Part shown: piece after piece, positions 1-10,680 of the stretch
How the letters are laid out: every line of letters starts with the position of its first letter
Position numbering within the stretch: the stretch's first letter is position 1
Translations under genes and position numbers: made by a program
From: Streptomyces marispadix
GTDB taxonomy: Bacteria; Actinomycetota; Actinomycetes; Streptomycetales; Streptomycetaceae
NCBI RefSeq assembly: GCF_022524345.1
Contig: NZ_JAKWJU010000002.1
Coordinates: forward strand, 5,184,501-5,248,500
DNA: 64,000 nt
Direction of reading: 5' to 3'
The notes under the pieces: model-generated
Seen by the model: the letters and a program-made list of their open reading frames with translations, nothing else
Told to the model about the DNA's origin: nothing
Database searches by the model: none

Positions 1-1
1 G

Positions 2-166
2 CTGGAGATGGGCGGCGTGATCGTCGGCGACGTCCCGTCCTACCGCGCCGACCAGATGCCCTACGGCGGTGCGAAGCAGTCCGGCGTGGGCCGCGAGGGC
101 GTCCGCTTCGCGATGGAGGACTACACGTACGAGCGTGTGATGGTGCTGACGGGACTGGAGCTGTAG
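2..166 (+). CDS. Aldehyde dehydrogenase family protein, C-terminal end (partial)
   Basis: Only the last 54 residues are in the window; the gene enters from the left edge. The segment [14 protein letters not shown] is the conserved C-terminal block of NAD(P)-dependent aldehyde dehydrogenases (usual form PFGGxKxSGxGREG), which oxidise an aldehyde to the carboxylic acid in the cytoplasm. The following residues ([14 protein letters not shown]) match the usual end of the family, near the oligomerisation strand. The catalytic Cys and the cofactor-binding residues lie outside the window, so the substrate cannot be assigned. A strong hairpin follows the stop codon. Confidence 0.9.
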   Translation: MEMGGVIVGDVPSYRADQMPYGGAKQSGVGREGVRFAMEDYTYERVMVLTGLEL

Positions 167-210
167 CGGCTGCCCTGCCCCCTGTGGCAGCACCCCGCAT
201 CCGGGAGACG

Positions 211-250
211 GGCGGCTGCCGGCGGTGTCGACTCACCGCCGGCAGCCGCC
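211..250. terminator. Strong hairpin terminator between convergent genes
   Basis: Perfect 16-bp inverted repeat GGCGGCTGCCGGCGGT / ACCGCCGGCAGCCGCC with an 8-nt loop. There is no U-tract, which is normal for streptomycete terminators. It lies between the aldehyde dehydrogenase stop and the end of the convergent minus-strand gene, so it can serve both directions. Confidence 0.75.
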
Positions 251-321
251 CGTCGGCGTCCCGGTGCTCCACATGACCTCGGACGGTGCCCTGGCGAAGG
301 AGGGCCGCACGGCCAACCTGC

Positions 322-915
322 TCAGCCCCGCCCCGCTCCGTGCAGCCGCTCTGCCATGACCGCGCGTGGCAGCGGCCCCACATCCGCGTGCCGTCCCGGT
401 GCCATGGCCGCGTGAAGCTGCCCGGGTCCGGGGCCCTCGCGGGCAGCCAGCACGTCGGCGACCACCCCCGTGGCCAGGGCGTAGACGCCCTTGTGCAGCA
501 GGTCGGCGGCCAGCTCGCGGCGCGGCCATGTCCAGGGCGGTGCGCCCACCCCGGTCGCGTTCTCCAGCGTCTGATCGTTGAGCAGCCGCAGCACGCAGTA
601 CATCCCCGACGCCCAGGGGCCCCGCAGCCCCGCCCTGGCCATCACTCCGCGCACTCCGCCGAGCAGCACGGCCTGGCCCGTGTGCATCGCCACGTTCCGT
701 GCGAGGGCCGTCGCCCCCGTCGACTCCCGCCAGCCCAGGGCCCGTTCGAGCGTACGGGCGGGAACGTACGAGGAGGGGCGGCCGGTGATGCGCTGTTCCA
801 CCTTCTCGCTGAGCGTCATGGCCACGACCCCCGCGAGGCCCGCGGCCATTCCCTGCCCGACGGCCCGGCACCATCCCCGGGCGCTCGCACGGACGTCGCT
901 GCTGTGCACGTTCAC
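322..915 (-). CDS. Hypothetical small membrane protein
   Basis: A 197-residue protein of unknown function. The GTG start at 915 is chosen because a GGAGG lies 7 nt upstream; the frame stays open further upstream but without a ribosome site. An N-terminal hydrophobic stretch (GMAAGLAGVVAMTLSEKVEQ) precedes a conserved-looking block with ITGRPSSYVPARTLERALG. Two or three further weakly hydrophobic helices follow, among them VAMHTGQAVLLGGVRGVMAR and YALATGVVADVLA. This pattern resembles small actinobacterial integral membrane proteins with no assigned role. It ends convergently with the aldehyde dehydrogenase. The C-terminus is Gly/Ala/Arg-rich and may be poorly conserved. Confidence 0.6.
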   Translation of the reverse strand: MNVHSSDVRASARGWCRAVGQGMAAGLAGVVAMTLSEKVEQRITGRPSSYVPARTLERALGWRESTGATALARNVAMHTGQAVLLGGVRGVMARAGLRGPWASGMYCVLRLLNDQTLENATGVGAPPWTWPRRELAADLLHKGVYALATGVVADVLAAREGPGPGQLHAAMAPGRHADVGPLPRAVMAERLHGAGRG

Positions 916-1035
916 CGGAGTGCCTCCGCTCTCTCGCCGATGCGTATGGGGTGTGCCGGGGCGGGCAGTCGCTCTCGTGAGGGGCCGGCGCCGGGGCCCA
1001 GGCGGGCCCACGCGTGACGGTCCGGAAAGCCGGGC

Positions 1036-1626
1036 CTAGTGCCGGCCGTTCCGGCCGCGTGCGGCGCGGACGGCGTCCCGTACCCGGTCGGCGACCGCCG
1101 CCAGCGGGCCGACGGCCGCGTTCCTCGCTCCCGTCTCGACGCCCGGATGAGGGTGCGTCGGCGCGGTGGCCTCCGCCGCCCGCACCGCCTTGGCCATCGT
1201 CTCCAGCCTCTTCGGGTCCTTCAGCCGCCGAAGGTGGGTGAACTCGTAGCGCTCCTCCGCGCGTGCGTGCTCCATCACGTCCGTGCGCAGTCCGATCAGC
1301 GCCGGCAGGAAGGCGGAGTCCTCGACGTCCATGTTCTCCAGGCGGCTGAGGGTCTCCTTGGCCTTGCGTTCCTCCTCCAGCCGGTCCGCGACCACGCCCT
1401 CGCCGCCCTTGACGGCACGTCTGACGAAGGGATGTACGACCTCCTCCTCGGCCGTCTCGTGCACCGCGAGCATCCGCACCAGGCGGCGGAACGCGTCGCG
1501 GCGGTCGTCGCCGTCGGACTTCTCGACCTCGTCGAAGAGGTTTCTGATCTCTCCGTGCTGCTGGACGAGCAGGGCCACGACGTCCTTGCCGGGGTCCGGT
1601 GCTCCTGGCGGTGTTGCTGGACTCAC
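1036..1626 (-). CDS. Hemerythrin HHE-domain protein
   Basis: A 196-residue cytoplasmic protein with a hemerythrin-type four-helix bundle. Ligand candidates for a di-iron site are visible: H24 (QQHGEIRNLF), H56 with E60 to E62 (HETAEEEVVHP), H65, and H120 with E124/E125 (EHARAEERYEF). Such proteins bind O2 or NO, or act in iron and oxidative-stress homeostasis; which applies here is not shown. The GTG start at 1626 has GGAGG 5 nt upstream. The tail after residue 150 is low-complexity. It lies 46 bp downstream of the ferritin-like gene on the same strand, so the two probably form an operon of diiron helical-bundle proteins. Confidence 0.88.
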   Translation of the reverse strand: MSPATPPGAPDPGKDVVALLVQQHGEIRNLFDEVEKSDGDDRRDAFRRLVRMLAVHETAEEEVVHPFVRRAVKGGEGVVADRLEEERKAKETLSRLENMDVEDSAFLPALIGLRTDVMEHARAEERYEFTHLRRLKDPKRLETMAKAVRAAEATAPTHPHPGVETGARNAAVGPLAAVADRVRDAVRAARGRNGRH

Positions 1627-1672
1627 GTCATCCTCCGGTGGCTTCGAGTGGATCGAGCGGGGGCCGCGGCAC

Positions 1673-2896
1673 TCAGCGTTTCCGGCGCTCCCAGTGGTTC
1701 CAGTCCTGACGCAGCGCGGGCACCGGGTGCTCGGTGTCCTCGACGCGGTAGTCGCGGCCGAACGTCCGCTGGTGCGCGGTCATGACCTCGTCGCTCGGGG
1801 GGAGGCCGTCGCCGCTGACCGCGGCCTGCATCTGCTCGAACCGCTCGTGCGCCTCCCGTACGTAGCCGGTGCCCAGCGTCGTCAAGTCGAGCTGTTCGGC
1901 GATCACTTGACGCACGTAGCTCTTGTTGGGCTCGAACGTCAGCACGTTCGGCAGCTCGGGCGCGAGGATCTCGGAGGGCTCCCGCCCGTCGTGGCGGCGC
2001 ATCAGCTCGCAGGCCTGGTGCAGATGCTCCAGCTCCATGTTGAGATGCAGCTCCCAGAGCTGCTTCACCTTCGGGTCGCTCTCCTGCTCCATGAACGAGT
2101 GGTAGAGGTAGCACTCGTTGTACTCGTGGTTGACGAGCTGCTCCCACCAGCTCTCGCCCTGGTCGACGAGGGACTCGTAGTGAGTGACGTGCTCCTCCTC
2201 GATCAGCCCGATCTCCTGGTAGAGGCGCCGTGCGATCGGCTCCATGTACGTCGGGCCGACGTTCATGTAGAAGTTCATCGTCTGCTGCTCGGCCGCCATG
2301 ATCGTCAGGGCGTGCAGCTTCGACAGGGGGTCGGTGCGGGAGGCGTCGTAGGGCTCGCGCAGGTTGTCGACCGGGTTGCGGTGGTGCAGCGGCGTCGGCC
2401 TGCCGGGCATCACCTCGGTCAGCCCGTCGACGATCGACTCGGCCTTGCGGTGCTCGATCATCTCGTAGAGGTTGGCGTACCGGTACAGGTGGTCGAAGTC
2501 CTCCAGCAGCCCGAACTGGTACGCCTGCGTCAGCCGCGGATCGGGCTCGGCACGCGCCACCCACGCGGTGAGGTCCACGGCGACCTGCTCATAGGCGATG
2601 GTCGTCTCCAGCACCGAAGCGACCCCGGGCAGCAGCCAGTTGACCGCCTTCTGCTGCTGTGCCTCGATGTAGCGCACCTGCGCGAGCTGGTCGCGGACGT
2701 CCTTGTCGGTGCAGTGGCGGGCGAAGTTGTGGCTGAAGAGGATCGCCTCCACCTCGATGCCGTTCATGGTGATGACGCGGCAGCGGGTGTACGGGTCGCA
2801 GCGGTCGGGGTCGATCGGCGTGACGTCGAGTTCACGCCAGTTACGCAACTGCCTGTCCAGCGGGATGCCCCGCTGCTCCAGCGGATTGAACGCCAT
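1673..2896 (-). CDS. Ferritin-like di-iron fold protein
   Basis: A 407-residue, helix-rich protein with no signal peptide. Helices carry carboxylate/histidine patterns typical of a ferritin-like metal site: AAEQQTMNFY near residue 202, IEEEHVTHYESLV near 234 and MELEHLHQACELM near 289. Tyr- and His-rich helices (EDFDHLYRYANLYEMIEH) lie before them. The function is unknown; a metal-dependent oxidase or storage role is inferred from the fold only. The start at 2896 is preferred over the ATG at 2902 because GGAG lies 7 nt before the former and only 1 nt before the latter. It precedes the hemerythrin gene on the same strand and is divergent from the metallophosphoesterase, with about 250 bp between them for promoters. 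Confidence 0.78.
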   Translation of the reverse strand: MAFNPLEQRGIPLDRQLRNWRELDVTPIDPDRCDPYTRCRVITMNGIEVEAILFSHNFARHCTDKDVRDQLAQVRYIEAQQQKAVNWLLPGVASVLETTIAYEQVAVDLTAWVARAEPDPRLTQAYQFGLLEDFDHLYRYANLYEMIEHRKAESIVDGLTEVMPGRPTPLHHRNPVDNLREPYDASRTDPLSKLHALTIMAAEQQTMNFYMNVGPTYMEPIARRLYQEIGLIEEEHVTHYESLVDQGESWWEQLVNHEYNECYLYHSFMEQESDPKVKQLWELHLNMELEHLHQACELMRRHDGREPSEILAPELPNVLTFEPNKSYVRQVIAEQLDLTTLGTGYVREAHERFEQMQAAVSGDGLPPSDEVMTAHQRTFGRDYRVEDTEHPVPALRQDWNHWERRKR

Positions 2897-3148
2897 GGGC
2901 ATGCTCCAGATCTCGAAGTCCCGGCGACGGCCGGCGGTACACGTGCAGAGGAGATGCGACGGAAGCACCCGGAGTGCCCCCGGCCCGCGGGGGGAATCGG
3001 CCCGTTCGGGCTGCGTGCTCACCGGGCGGAGCCGTCCGGTGCGCAGAGCAGCGTACGTAGAGCGGCATGCGCAGTGCCGCGTGCGCGCAGAACGAAAGCC
3101 GACGGAAGCGAACGGAAGGCCAACGGAGAGGACGGAGGGGAGAGGCAG

Positions 3149-3916
3149 ATGTTCGTCTTCGCCCACATCAGCGACACCCACATCGGCCAGGACCGCGGCG
3201 ACGGCGGCGCACGCGCCCGCGAGCGCACCGAGCGGGTGCTGCGCGCACTCGACGAACTGCCCGGCGAACTCGACGCCGTGATCCTCACCGGGGACGTCAC
3301 CGACCACGGCACCCCCGGCGAGTACACGGACGCCCTGAAGCTGATCGACGGCTCCCGGCACGCCCCGCTGCACTGCCCCGGCAACCACGATGTGCGCGGC
3401 CCCTACCGTGCCGCCCTGCTCGGCGGCGACAGCGCGGACACCTCGCCCGTCAACCAGCTCCACACGCTGCCCGGCGCCACCTTCGCCATGTGCGACAGCA
3501 CCATCCCGGGACGCGGCGACGGATACCTGGACGACGCCACCCTCGCCTGGCTCGACGACGCCCTGGCACGGGCGCCGGGGGACCGGCCCGCGTTCGTCTG
3601 CTGCCACCATCCGCCGCTGCCGCTGCACGGCCAGTACGTCGACCCCATCCGGCAGTTCGGGGAGGACCGCCTCGCAGCCGTGCTCGCGCGGCACGGACAT
3701 GTGGCGGCCCTGCTGTGCGGTCACAGCCACACCCCGGCGGTGACGGTCTTCGCCGGTCTGCCGCTCGTCGCGGCACCGGCCGTCGTCTCGACGCTGAGGA
3801 TGCCGTGGGAGGGCACGGCGGACGGGCCGATCGACTACGAGCTGCCGCCGGTGCTCGCCTACCACGTGTACGACGACGAGGGCCGTCTGACCACGCACTT
3901 CCGCGTCGTCCCATGA
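3149..3916 (+). CDS. Calcineurin-like metallophosphoesterase (CpdA-type)
   Basis: A 255-residue cytoplasmic phosphodiesterase. It has the full dinuclear-metal signature: DTH (D9, H11), GDVTDHG (D49), GNHD (79-81), CHHPP near residue 150 and GHSHTP near 191. This order is that of class III cyclic-nucleotide phosphodiesterases (CpdA/Icc family), which hydrolyse cAMP or other phosphodiesters; the substrate is not proven here. The ATG start follows a purine-rich GGAGGGGAGAGG. It is divergent from the ferritin-like gene and followed by about 210 bp before the acyl-CoA dehydrogenase. Confidence 0.9.
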   Translation: MFVFAHISDTHIGQDRGDGGARARERTERVLRALDELPGELDAVILTGDVTDHGTPGEYTDALKLIDGSRHAPLHCPGNHDVRGPYRAALLGGDSADTSPVNQLHTLPGATFAMCDSTIPGRGDGYLDDATLAWLDDALARAPGDRPAFVCCHHPPLPLHGQYVDPIRQFGEDRLAAVLARHGHVAALLCGHSHTPAVTVFAGLPLVAAPAVVSTLRMPWEGTADGPIDYELPPVLAYHVYDDEGRLTTHFRVVP

Positions 3917-4129
3917 GCGGGCCGCCCACTGGCCGCGCACCGGACCACGTCCCCGGGCCGCCTCCGGCCGCCGCCGCGCCGCGCCCGCACCGGGTCCCTA
4001 CCGCGAAGGGCATGCGCAAACTCTGGTACGCATCGGATGAATCGGGTACATACGAGCGAGTAGCACCGGCCGGTAGTGCACGGCGATACAGAGCGTTCCC
4101 TGTCCCTACCACGCGGCGAGATGAGTGAC

Positions 4130-6043
4130 ATGACTGTCTCCGAGCGCGAAGCCCGAGAAGTAGCCGAGGCCGCACGCGAACAGGACTGGCGCAAGCCCAG
4201 CTTCGCCAAGGAAATGTTCCTGGGCCGCTTCCGGCTGGACCTGATCCACCCCCATCCGGAGCCGAATCCCGAGGACGTACGCCGCGGCGAGGAGTTCCTC
4301 GCCACGCTCCGCGAGTTCTGCGAGACGAAGATCGACGGCGCCCGCATCGAACGCGAGGACCGCATCCCCGACGAGGTCGTGGCCGGGCTGAAGCAACTGG
4401 GCGCGCTGGGCATGAAGGTCGGCCCCGAGTACGGCGGCCTCGGCCTCACGCAGGTCTACTACAACAAGGCGCTGGCCATGATCAGCAGCGCCAGCCCCGC
4501 CGTCGGAGCGCTGCTCTCCGCCCACCAGTCGATCGGCGTCCCGCAGCCGCTGAAGCTCTTCGGCACCAAGGAGCAGAAGGACGCGTTCCTGCCGCGCTGC
4601 GCCCGCACCGACATCTCGGCGTTCCTGCTCACCGAGCCCGACGTCGGCTCCGACCCGGCACGGCTCGCGACCACGGCCGTACCCGACGGCGACGACTACG
4701 TACTCGACGGCGTCAAGCTGTGGACGACGAACGGCGTCGTCGCCGACCTCCTCGTCGTCATGGCACGCGTCCCCAAGTCCGATGGCCACCGCGGCGGCAT
4801 CACGGCCTTCGTCGTCGAGGGCGGCTCCGAGGGCGTCACCGTGGAGAACCGCAACACCTTCATGGGCCTGCGCGGCCTGGAGAACGGCGTCACCCGCCTC
4901 CACCAGGTCCGCGTCCCGGCGGCCAACCGCATCGGCAAGGAGGGCGAAGGGCTCAAGATCGCCCTCACCACCCTCAACACCGGACGGCTCTCCCTCCCGG
5001 CCACCTGCGTGGGTGCGGGCAAGTGGTGCCTGAAGGTGGCCCGCGAGTGGGGCGAGGCACGGGTGCAGTGGGGCCGCCCCGTGGCGAAGCACGAGTCGGT
5101 CGGCAGCAAGATGTCCTTCATCGCCGCGACGACGTTCGCACTGGAGGCCGTACTCGACCTCGCCAGCCAGATGGCCGACGAGGAGCGCAACGACATCCGC
5201 ATCGAGGCCGCACTGGCCAAGCTCTACGGCAGCGAGATGGCGTGGCTGATGGCCGACGAACTCGTCCAGATCCGCGGCGGCCGGGGCTTCGAGACCGCCG
5301 AGTCCCTCGCGGCACGCGGCGAACGCGGCGTACCCGCCGAGCAGTTGCTGCGCGATCTGCGCATCAACCGCATCTTCGAGGGCTCCACCGAGATCATGCA
5401 CCTCCTCATCGCACGCGAGGCCGTGGACGCCCATCTGTCCGTGGCGGGCGATCTGATCGACCCGGACAAGACGCTCTCCGACAAGTCCCGCGCCGCCGTG
5501 GCCGCGGGCGGCTTCTACGCCCGCTGGCTGCCCAAGCTCGTCGCGGGACCCGGCCAGCTCCCCGGCACCTACGCCGACTTCGGCGAACTCGCCGTGCATC
5601 TGCGGTACGTGGAGCGCACCTCGCGCAAGCTGGCACGCTCCACCTTCTACGCCATGTCGCGCTGGCAGGGCCGCATGGAGACCAAGCAGGGCTTCCTCTC
5701 CCGCATCGTCGACATCGGCGCGGAGCTGTTCGCGATGAGCGCGGCATGCGTGCGGGCGGACAAGCTCCGCCGGGACGCGCTCAGCAGCGGGCCCGACGGC
5801 ACGTATCCGTACCAGCTCGCCGACGCGTTCTGCCGTCAGTCGAAGATCCGCGTCGAGGAGCTGTTCGGCAGGCTGTGGAACAACACCGACGACCTGGACC
5901 GGAAGGTCGTGAAGGGCATCCTCGGCGGCTCCTACACATGGCTGGAGGAGGGCGTCGTGGACCCCTCGTCCGACGGGCCGTGGATCGCGGAGGCGGCGCC
6001 GGGACCGTCCAAGAAGAAGAACGTGCACAGGCGAATCGGCTAG
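4130..6043 (+). CDS. Acyl-CoA dehydrogenase, long (about 640 aa) type
   Basis: A 637-residue flavoprotein that introduces the alpha-beta double bond in acyl-CoA during fatty-acid or branched-chain catabolism. The N-terminal helical domain is followed by the FAD-contact block LLTEPDVGSDPA (near residue 167). A C-terminal helical domain contains RINRIFEGSTEIM (near 417), where the Glu of FEG is the usual catalytic base. About 200 further residues extend beyond the 380-residue core, as in VLCAD-like and some FadE enzymes. ATG 4130 has GGCGAG 9 nt upstream; ATG 4121, three codons earlier, is possible but its ribosome site would abut the codon. The stop codon lies inside a 13-bp tandem repeat (GGCTAGGCGTATC at 6038-6050 and 6051-6063). 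Confidence 0.92.
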   Translation: MTVSEREAREVAEAAREQDWRKPSFAKEMFLGRFRLDLIHPHPEPNPEDVRRGEEFLATLREFCETKIDGARIEREDRIPDEVVAGLKQLGALGMKVGPEYGGLGLTQVYYNKALAMISSASPAVGALLSAHQSIGVPQPLKLFGTKEQKDAFLPRCARTDISAFLLTEPDVGSDPARLATTAVPDGDDYVLDGVKLWTTNGVVADLLVVMARVPKSDGHRGGITAFVVEGGSEGVTVENRNTFMGLRGLENGVTRLHQVRVPAANRIGKEGEGLKIALTTLNTGRLSLPATCVGAGKWCLKVAREWGEARVQWGRPVAKHESVGSKMSFIAATTFALEAVLDLASQMADEERNDIRIEAALAKLYGSEMAWLMADELVQIRGGRGFETAESLAARGERGVPAEQLLRDLRINRIFEGSTEIMHLLIAREAVDAHLSVAGDLIDPDKTLSDKSRAAVAAGGFYARWLPKLVAGPGQLPGTYADFGELAVHLRYVERTSRKLARSTFYAMSRWQGRMETKQGFLSRIVDIGAELFAMSAACVRADKLRRDALSSGPDGTYPYQLADAFCRQSKIRVEELFGRLWNNTDDLDRKVVKGILGGSYTWLEEGVVDPSSDGPWIAEAAPGPSKKKNVHRRIG

Positions 6044-6143
6044 GCGTATCGGCTAGGCGTATCGGCCGGGGCCCCAACTCGCGCCTCCGGCTTGAGAGTT
6101 CCGCCGTGCGGTCCTGACCGCGCACGGCCGCGTGGGAGGGGGT

Positions 6144-6180
6144 GGACGCCCGGTGTACGGCCGCCGTGCGCCGGGCGTCC
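6144..6180 (+). terminator. Hairpin terminator after the acyl-CoA dehydrogenase
   Basis: GGACGCCCGG and CCGGGCGTCC form a perfect 10-bp stem. An inner ACGG/CCGT pairing (loop CCG) extends the helix. It lies in the 347-bp gap 6044-6390, which otherwise holds only the tail of the 13-bp repeat and the dxr upstream region. Confidence 0.65.
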
Positions 6181-6390
6181 GCATGCGCGGCCCCGTGGTG
6201 TCACTTGATGCGTAAGGGGTCTGCGTGCGCCGGTCCTCTCCTCCGCGCGCCGGTTCCTACGTCCGTACGCGGGCGGCGCCTTTCGGCGGCCACGGACGGC
6301 CTGTCACCCCGCTCCCGTACCCGCGAGCCCGCCCGGGAGGGGCACGGAGGCGGTGAACACGGCAGGCCGAGGAGCCGTCAGAATGGGGTC

Positions 6391-7644
6391 ATGACCGAAT
6401 CCCTCGCTGATCCGCACCTACGGCCCTCCGCCGGCCCGCCCGATGTGCCGGAAGGCCCGCGCGACATCGTGATCCTCGGCTCCACCGGCTCCATCGGCAC
6501 CCAGGCGGTCGATGTCGTACTGAGCAATCCGGGCCGCTTCCGGGTCACGGGACTGTCCGCCGCGGGGGGCCGGGTGGAACTGCTGGCCGGGCAGGCGCAC
6601 CGGCTCCAGGTGCGGACCGTGGCCGTGGCTCGCGAGGACAAGGTCGGACAGCTCCGCCAGGCCCTGCGCGCGGAGTACGGACCGGGCGAGCCCATCCCCG
6701 AAGTGCTCGCCGGGCCGGACGCGGCGACCGAACTGGCGGGGAGCGAGTGCCACACCGTACTCAACGGCATCACGGGCTCCATCGGCCTCGCGCCCACCCT
6801 CGCCGCTCTCGAGGCGGGCAGGATGCTGGCGCTCGCGAACAAGGAGTCGCTGATCGTCGGCGGCCCCCTGGTGCGGGCGCTGGCGGCGCCCGGACAGATC
6901 GTGCCCGTCGACTCCGAGCACTCGGCGCTCTTCCAGGCGCTGATGAGCGGCACGCACTCCGAGGTGCGCAAGCTGCTGATCACCGCCTCGGGCGGACCGT
7001 TCCGCGGGCGCAGCAAGGCAGCGCTCGCCGACGTCACGCCGAAGGAGGCGCTGGCCCATCCGACCTGGGACATGGGCCCGGTCATCACCGTCAACTCGGC
7101 GACTCTCGTCAACAAGGGCCTGGAGGTCATCGAGGCCCATCTCCTCTACGGCGTCCCCTTCGACCGGATCGAGGTCGTGGTGCACCCGCAGTCGGCGGTG
7201 CACTCGATGGTGGAGTTCAGCGACGGCTCGACCCTCGCCCAGTGCGGGCCGCCCGACATGCGGCTGCCGATCGCGCTGGGCATCGGCTGGCCGGAGCGGG
7301 TGCCGGACGCCGGGCCGGTCTTCGACTGGTCCCGCGCCATGTCGTGGGACTTCTTCCCGCTGGACGCCGACGCGTTCCCCTCGGTGCCCCTCGCCTTCCA
7401 GGTCGGCAGCGCGGGAGGCACCGCTCCGGCCGTCTACAACGCCGCGAACGAGGAGTGCGTAGAGGCGTTCTTGAGCGGAAGGCTGCCGTTCCCCGGCATC
7501 GTGGATACGGTTGCCGCTGTGGTCGAGGAGCACGGGACGCCCCGCGCGGCGGCGCTGACGCTCGACGATGTCCTCGACGCGGAGAACTGGGCGCGCGAGC
7601 GCGCCCGTGAACTGGCGACGGCAGCAGCGGAGGCCCGCGCATGA
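6391..7644 (+). CDS. dxr: 1-deoxy-D-xylulose 5-phosphate reductoisomerase
   Basis: A 417-residue enzyme that converts DXP to 2-C-methyl-D-erythritol 4-phosphate with NADPH, the first committed step of the MEP isoprenoid pathway. It shows the NADPH motif GSTGSIGTQ, the metal/substrate blocks [58 protein letters not shown] and [11 protein letters not shown], and a C-terminal [12 protein letters not shown]. Length fits the family. No clear Shine-Dalgarno precedes ATG 6391; instead CAGAAT lies 6 nt upstream, compatible with a leaderless transcript. The stop overlaps the rseP start (ATGA), giving the conserved actinobacterial order dxr-rseP-ispG. Confidence 0.97.
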   Translation: MTESLADPHLRPSAGPPDVPEGPRDIVILGSTGSIGTQAVDVVLSNPGRFRVTGLSAAGGRVELLAGQAHRLQVRTVAVAREDKVGQLRQALRAEYGPGEPIPEVLAGPDAATELAGSECHTVLNGITGSIGLAPTLAALEAGRMLALANKESLIVGGPLVRALAAPGQIVPVDSEHSALFQALMSGTHSEVRKLLITASGGPFRGRSKAALADVTPKEALAHPTWDMGPVITVNSATLVNKGLEVIEAHLLYGVPFDRIEVVVHPQSAVHSMVEFSDGSTLAQCGPPDMRLPIALGIGWPERVPDAGPVFDWSRAMSWDFFPLDADAFPSVPLAFQVGSAGGTAPAVYNAANEECVEAFLSGRLPFPGIVDTVAAVVEEHGTPRAAALTLDDVLDAENWARERARELATAAAEARA

Positions 7645-8945
7645 CGACCCTCATGACCATCCTCGGCATAGTCGTCTTCATCGTCGGTCTGCTCTTCTCC
7701 ATCGCCTGGCACGAGTTGGGGCATCTGTCGACGGCGAAGATGTTCGGCATCAGGGTGCCGCAGTACATGGTCGGCTTCGGCCCGACGATCTTCTCCCGGC
7801 GCAGGGGAGACACGGAGTACGGCGTCAAGGCGGTGCCCCTCGGCGGCTACATCCGCATGATCGGCATGTTCCCGCCCGGCGAGGACGGCACCCTGCGAAA
7901 GCGTTCGACGTCGCCGTTCCGCGGCATGATCGAGGACGCGAGGGCCGCGGCCTTCGAGGAGCTGCAACCAGGCGACGAGAAGCGCCTCTTCTACACGCGG
8001 GCCCCCTGGAAGCGCGTCATCGTGATGTTCGCCGGGCCGTTCATGAACCTGATCCTCGCGGTCGTGATCTTCCTCGTGGTGCTGATGTCCTTCGGCATCA
8101 ACACCCAGACCACCACGGTCTCCTCCGTCTCCAAGTGCGTCATCCCGGCCTCCGCGAAGACCGACAAGTGCCCCGCGGGGGCGAAGGACTCACCGGCGAA
8201 GGCCGCCGGGCTGCTGCCGGGCGACAAGATCGTCGCCTTCGACGGCAAGAGCGTCTCCGAGTGGAGCACCCTCCAGCAGTCGATCCGTGACACCACCGGC
8301 CAGGCCACCATCACCGTCCAGCGCGACGGCGCCCGCAAGACGCTCCAGGCCGATCTGATCCCCAACAAGGTCGCCAAGTCCGACGGCCGCGGCGGCTACG
8401 TCGAGGGCGAGTACGTGACGGCCGGGTTCCTCGGCTTCACCCCGGCCAGCGGCGTGATCCAGCAGTCGTTCCCGCAGTCCGTCGACCGCATGAGCGACAT
8501 GATGGCCTCGGGCGTGCAGGCGCTGATCGCCCTTCCGTCGAAGGTCCCCGACCTGTGGAACGCCGCGTTCGACGGCGCCGAGCGCAAGCAGGACTCCCCG
8601 ATGGGCGTCGTGGGCGCGGCCCGCGTGGGCGGCGAGGTCTTCTCGCTCGACATCCCGCCGACGCAGCGGGTGGCGACGATGCTCTTCCTCGTCGCGGGCT
8701 TCAATCTGTCGCTCTTCCTGTTCAACATGCTTCCGTTGCTGCCCCTGGACGGCGGCCACATCGCGGGCGCCCTTTGGGAGTCGGTACGAAGGGCCTTCGC
8801 CAAGGTCTTCCGGCGCCCCGACCCCGGCCCGTTCGACGTAGCGAAGCTGATGCCCGTCGCCTACGTCGTCGCCGGGATATTCATCTGCTTCACGCTGCTG
8901 GTGCTCGTCGCCGACGTCGTCAATCCCGTACGGCTCGCAGGTTGA
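7641..8945 (+). CDS. rseP: Site-2 intramembrane zinc metalloprotease (RseP/Rip1 family)
   Basis: A 434-residue M50 protease of the cytoplasmic membrane that cleaves membrane-embedded substrates such as anti-sigma factors. The zinc motif HELGH sits at residues 24-28 inside the first membrane helix. The third zinc-ligand motif [11 protein letters not shown] lies near residue 369. A PDZ-like region sits between, recognisable from [17 protein letters not shown] further C-terminal helix ([20 protein letters not shown]) follows. It overlaps dxr by 4 bp, so translation is probably coupled. The mycobacterial homologue Rip1 occupies the same position between dxr and gcpE. Confidence 0.95.
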   Translation: MTTLMTILGIVVFIVGLLFSIAWHELGHLSTAKMFGIRVPQYMVGFGPTIFSRRRGDTEYGVKAVPLGGYIRMIGMFPPGEDGTLRKRSTSPFRGMIEDARAAAFEELQPGDEKRLFYTRAPWKRVIVMFAGPFMNLILAVVIFLVVLMSFGINTQTTTVSSVSKCVIPASAKTDKCPAGAKDSPAKAAGLLPGDKIVAFDGKSVSEWSTLQQSIRDTTGQATITVQRDGARKTLQADLIPNKVAKSDGRGGYVEGEYVTAGFLGFTPASGVIQQSFPQSVDRMSDMMASGVQALIALPSKVPDLWNAAFDGAERKQDSPMGVVGAARVGGEVFSLDIPPTQRVATMLFLVAGFNLSLFLFNMLPLLPLDGGHIAGALWESVRRAFAKVFRRPDPGPFDVAKLMPVAYVVAGIFICFTLLVLVADVVNPVRLAG

Positions 8946-8956
8946 CCCATATGAGC

Positions 8957-8993
8957 GGACCGGGTGTGCGCAGTCACCGCGCACGCCGGGTCC
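8957..8993 (+). terminator. Hairpin between rseP and ispG
   Basis: A 15-bp stem, GGACCGGGTGTGCGC against GCGCACGCCGGGTCC, with one mismatch, one G-U pair and a 7-nt loop. It begins 11 bp after the rseP stop. Confidence 0.65.
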
Positions 8994-9191
8994 GGTCGTG
9001 GACGGCCGCCCGCGGAGGGCCCCGGTAGATCACGCTGATGCCGTCCGCGAGGGGTTCCGGTCGGTGTGCACGCTTCGCCCCGCTATCGGATCGCCGATGT
9101 GCTCGCAGCGGTGACCGTGCCGTAATCTCGGGTGCCGGAGCCCGCCGATCTCCCGGGACCTCTCCATCCAGACCTTGGGGTTGCACGCCTG

Positions 9192-10355
<1,164 letters not shown>

Positions 10356-10425
10356 GCGGCGGCGCGAGCCACGCACCGGCACGGACAGAGGCGAGGCGCG
10401 AGGACGGCCCCGGTAGTCCTGACGC

Positions 10426-10443
10426 GGCCCCCGGCACGGGGCC
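10426..10443 (+). terminator. Weak hairpin in the ispG-GNAT gap
   Basis: GGCCCC / GGGGCC with a 6-nt loop, inside the 325-bp non-coding gap 10356-10680. The gap contains other GC-rich partial complements but no clear promoter or small gene. Confidence 0.35.
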
Positions 10444-10680
10444 TCCGCGGCAACGGACTCCGGGGCCGCCGCATGCCCGGGAACCCGCCGCCGTCCTCAC
10501 CGGAACCGGTCTCCGCGTGCATCGGATACGCCCAAGAGCCCGTCCGCGCAGGCCGCGAGAGCCCCTGCCGTACGCCCAGAGGCCCACAGGTGAGCACCGC
10601 TGCCTGCGGGGTACAGTCGGAAGAGCGCCTTCCCCATCTCCTCCGTCCCCAGGGCATGTCACGGTGAGGCAGCCGACACG

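Noticed and set aside
1283..3148. Long plus-strand frame extending upstream of the metallophosphoesterase
   Set aside because: It is antisense to the hemerythrin and ferritin-like genes. The true protein starts at ATG 3149 with a good ribosome site, and similarity begins there.
2897..3940. Upstream extension of the ferritin-like frame on the minus strand
   Set aside because: It runs opposite the metallophosphoesterase and carries no family similarity. ATG 2896 has a well-placed GGAG.
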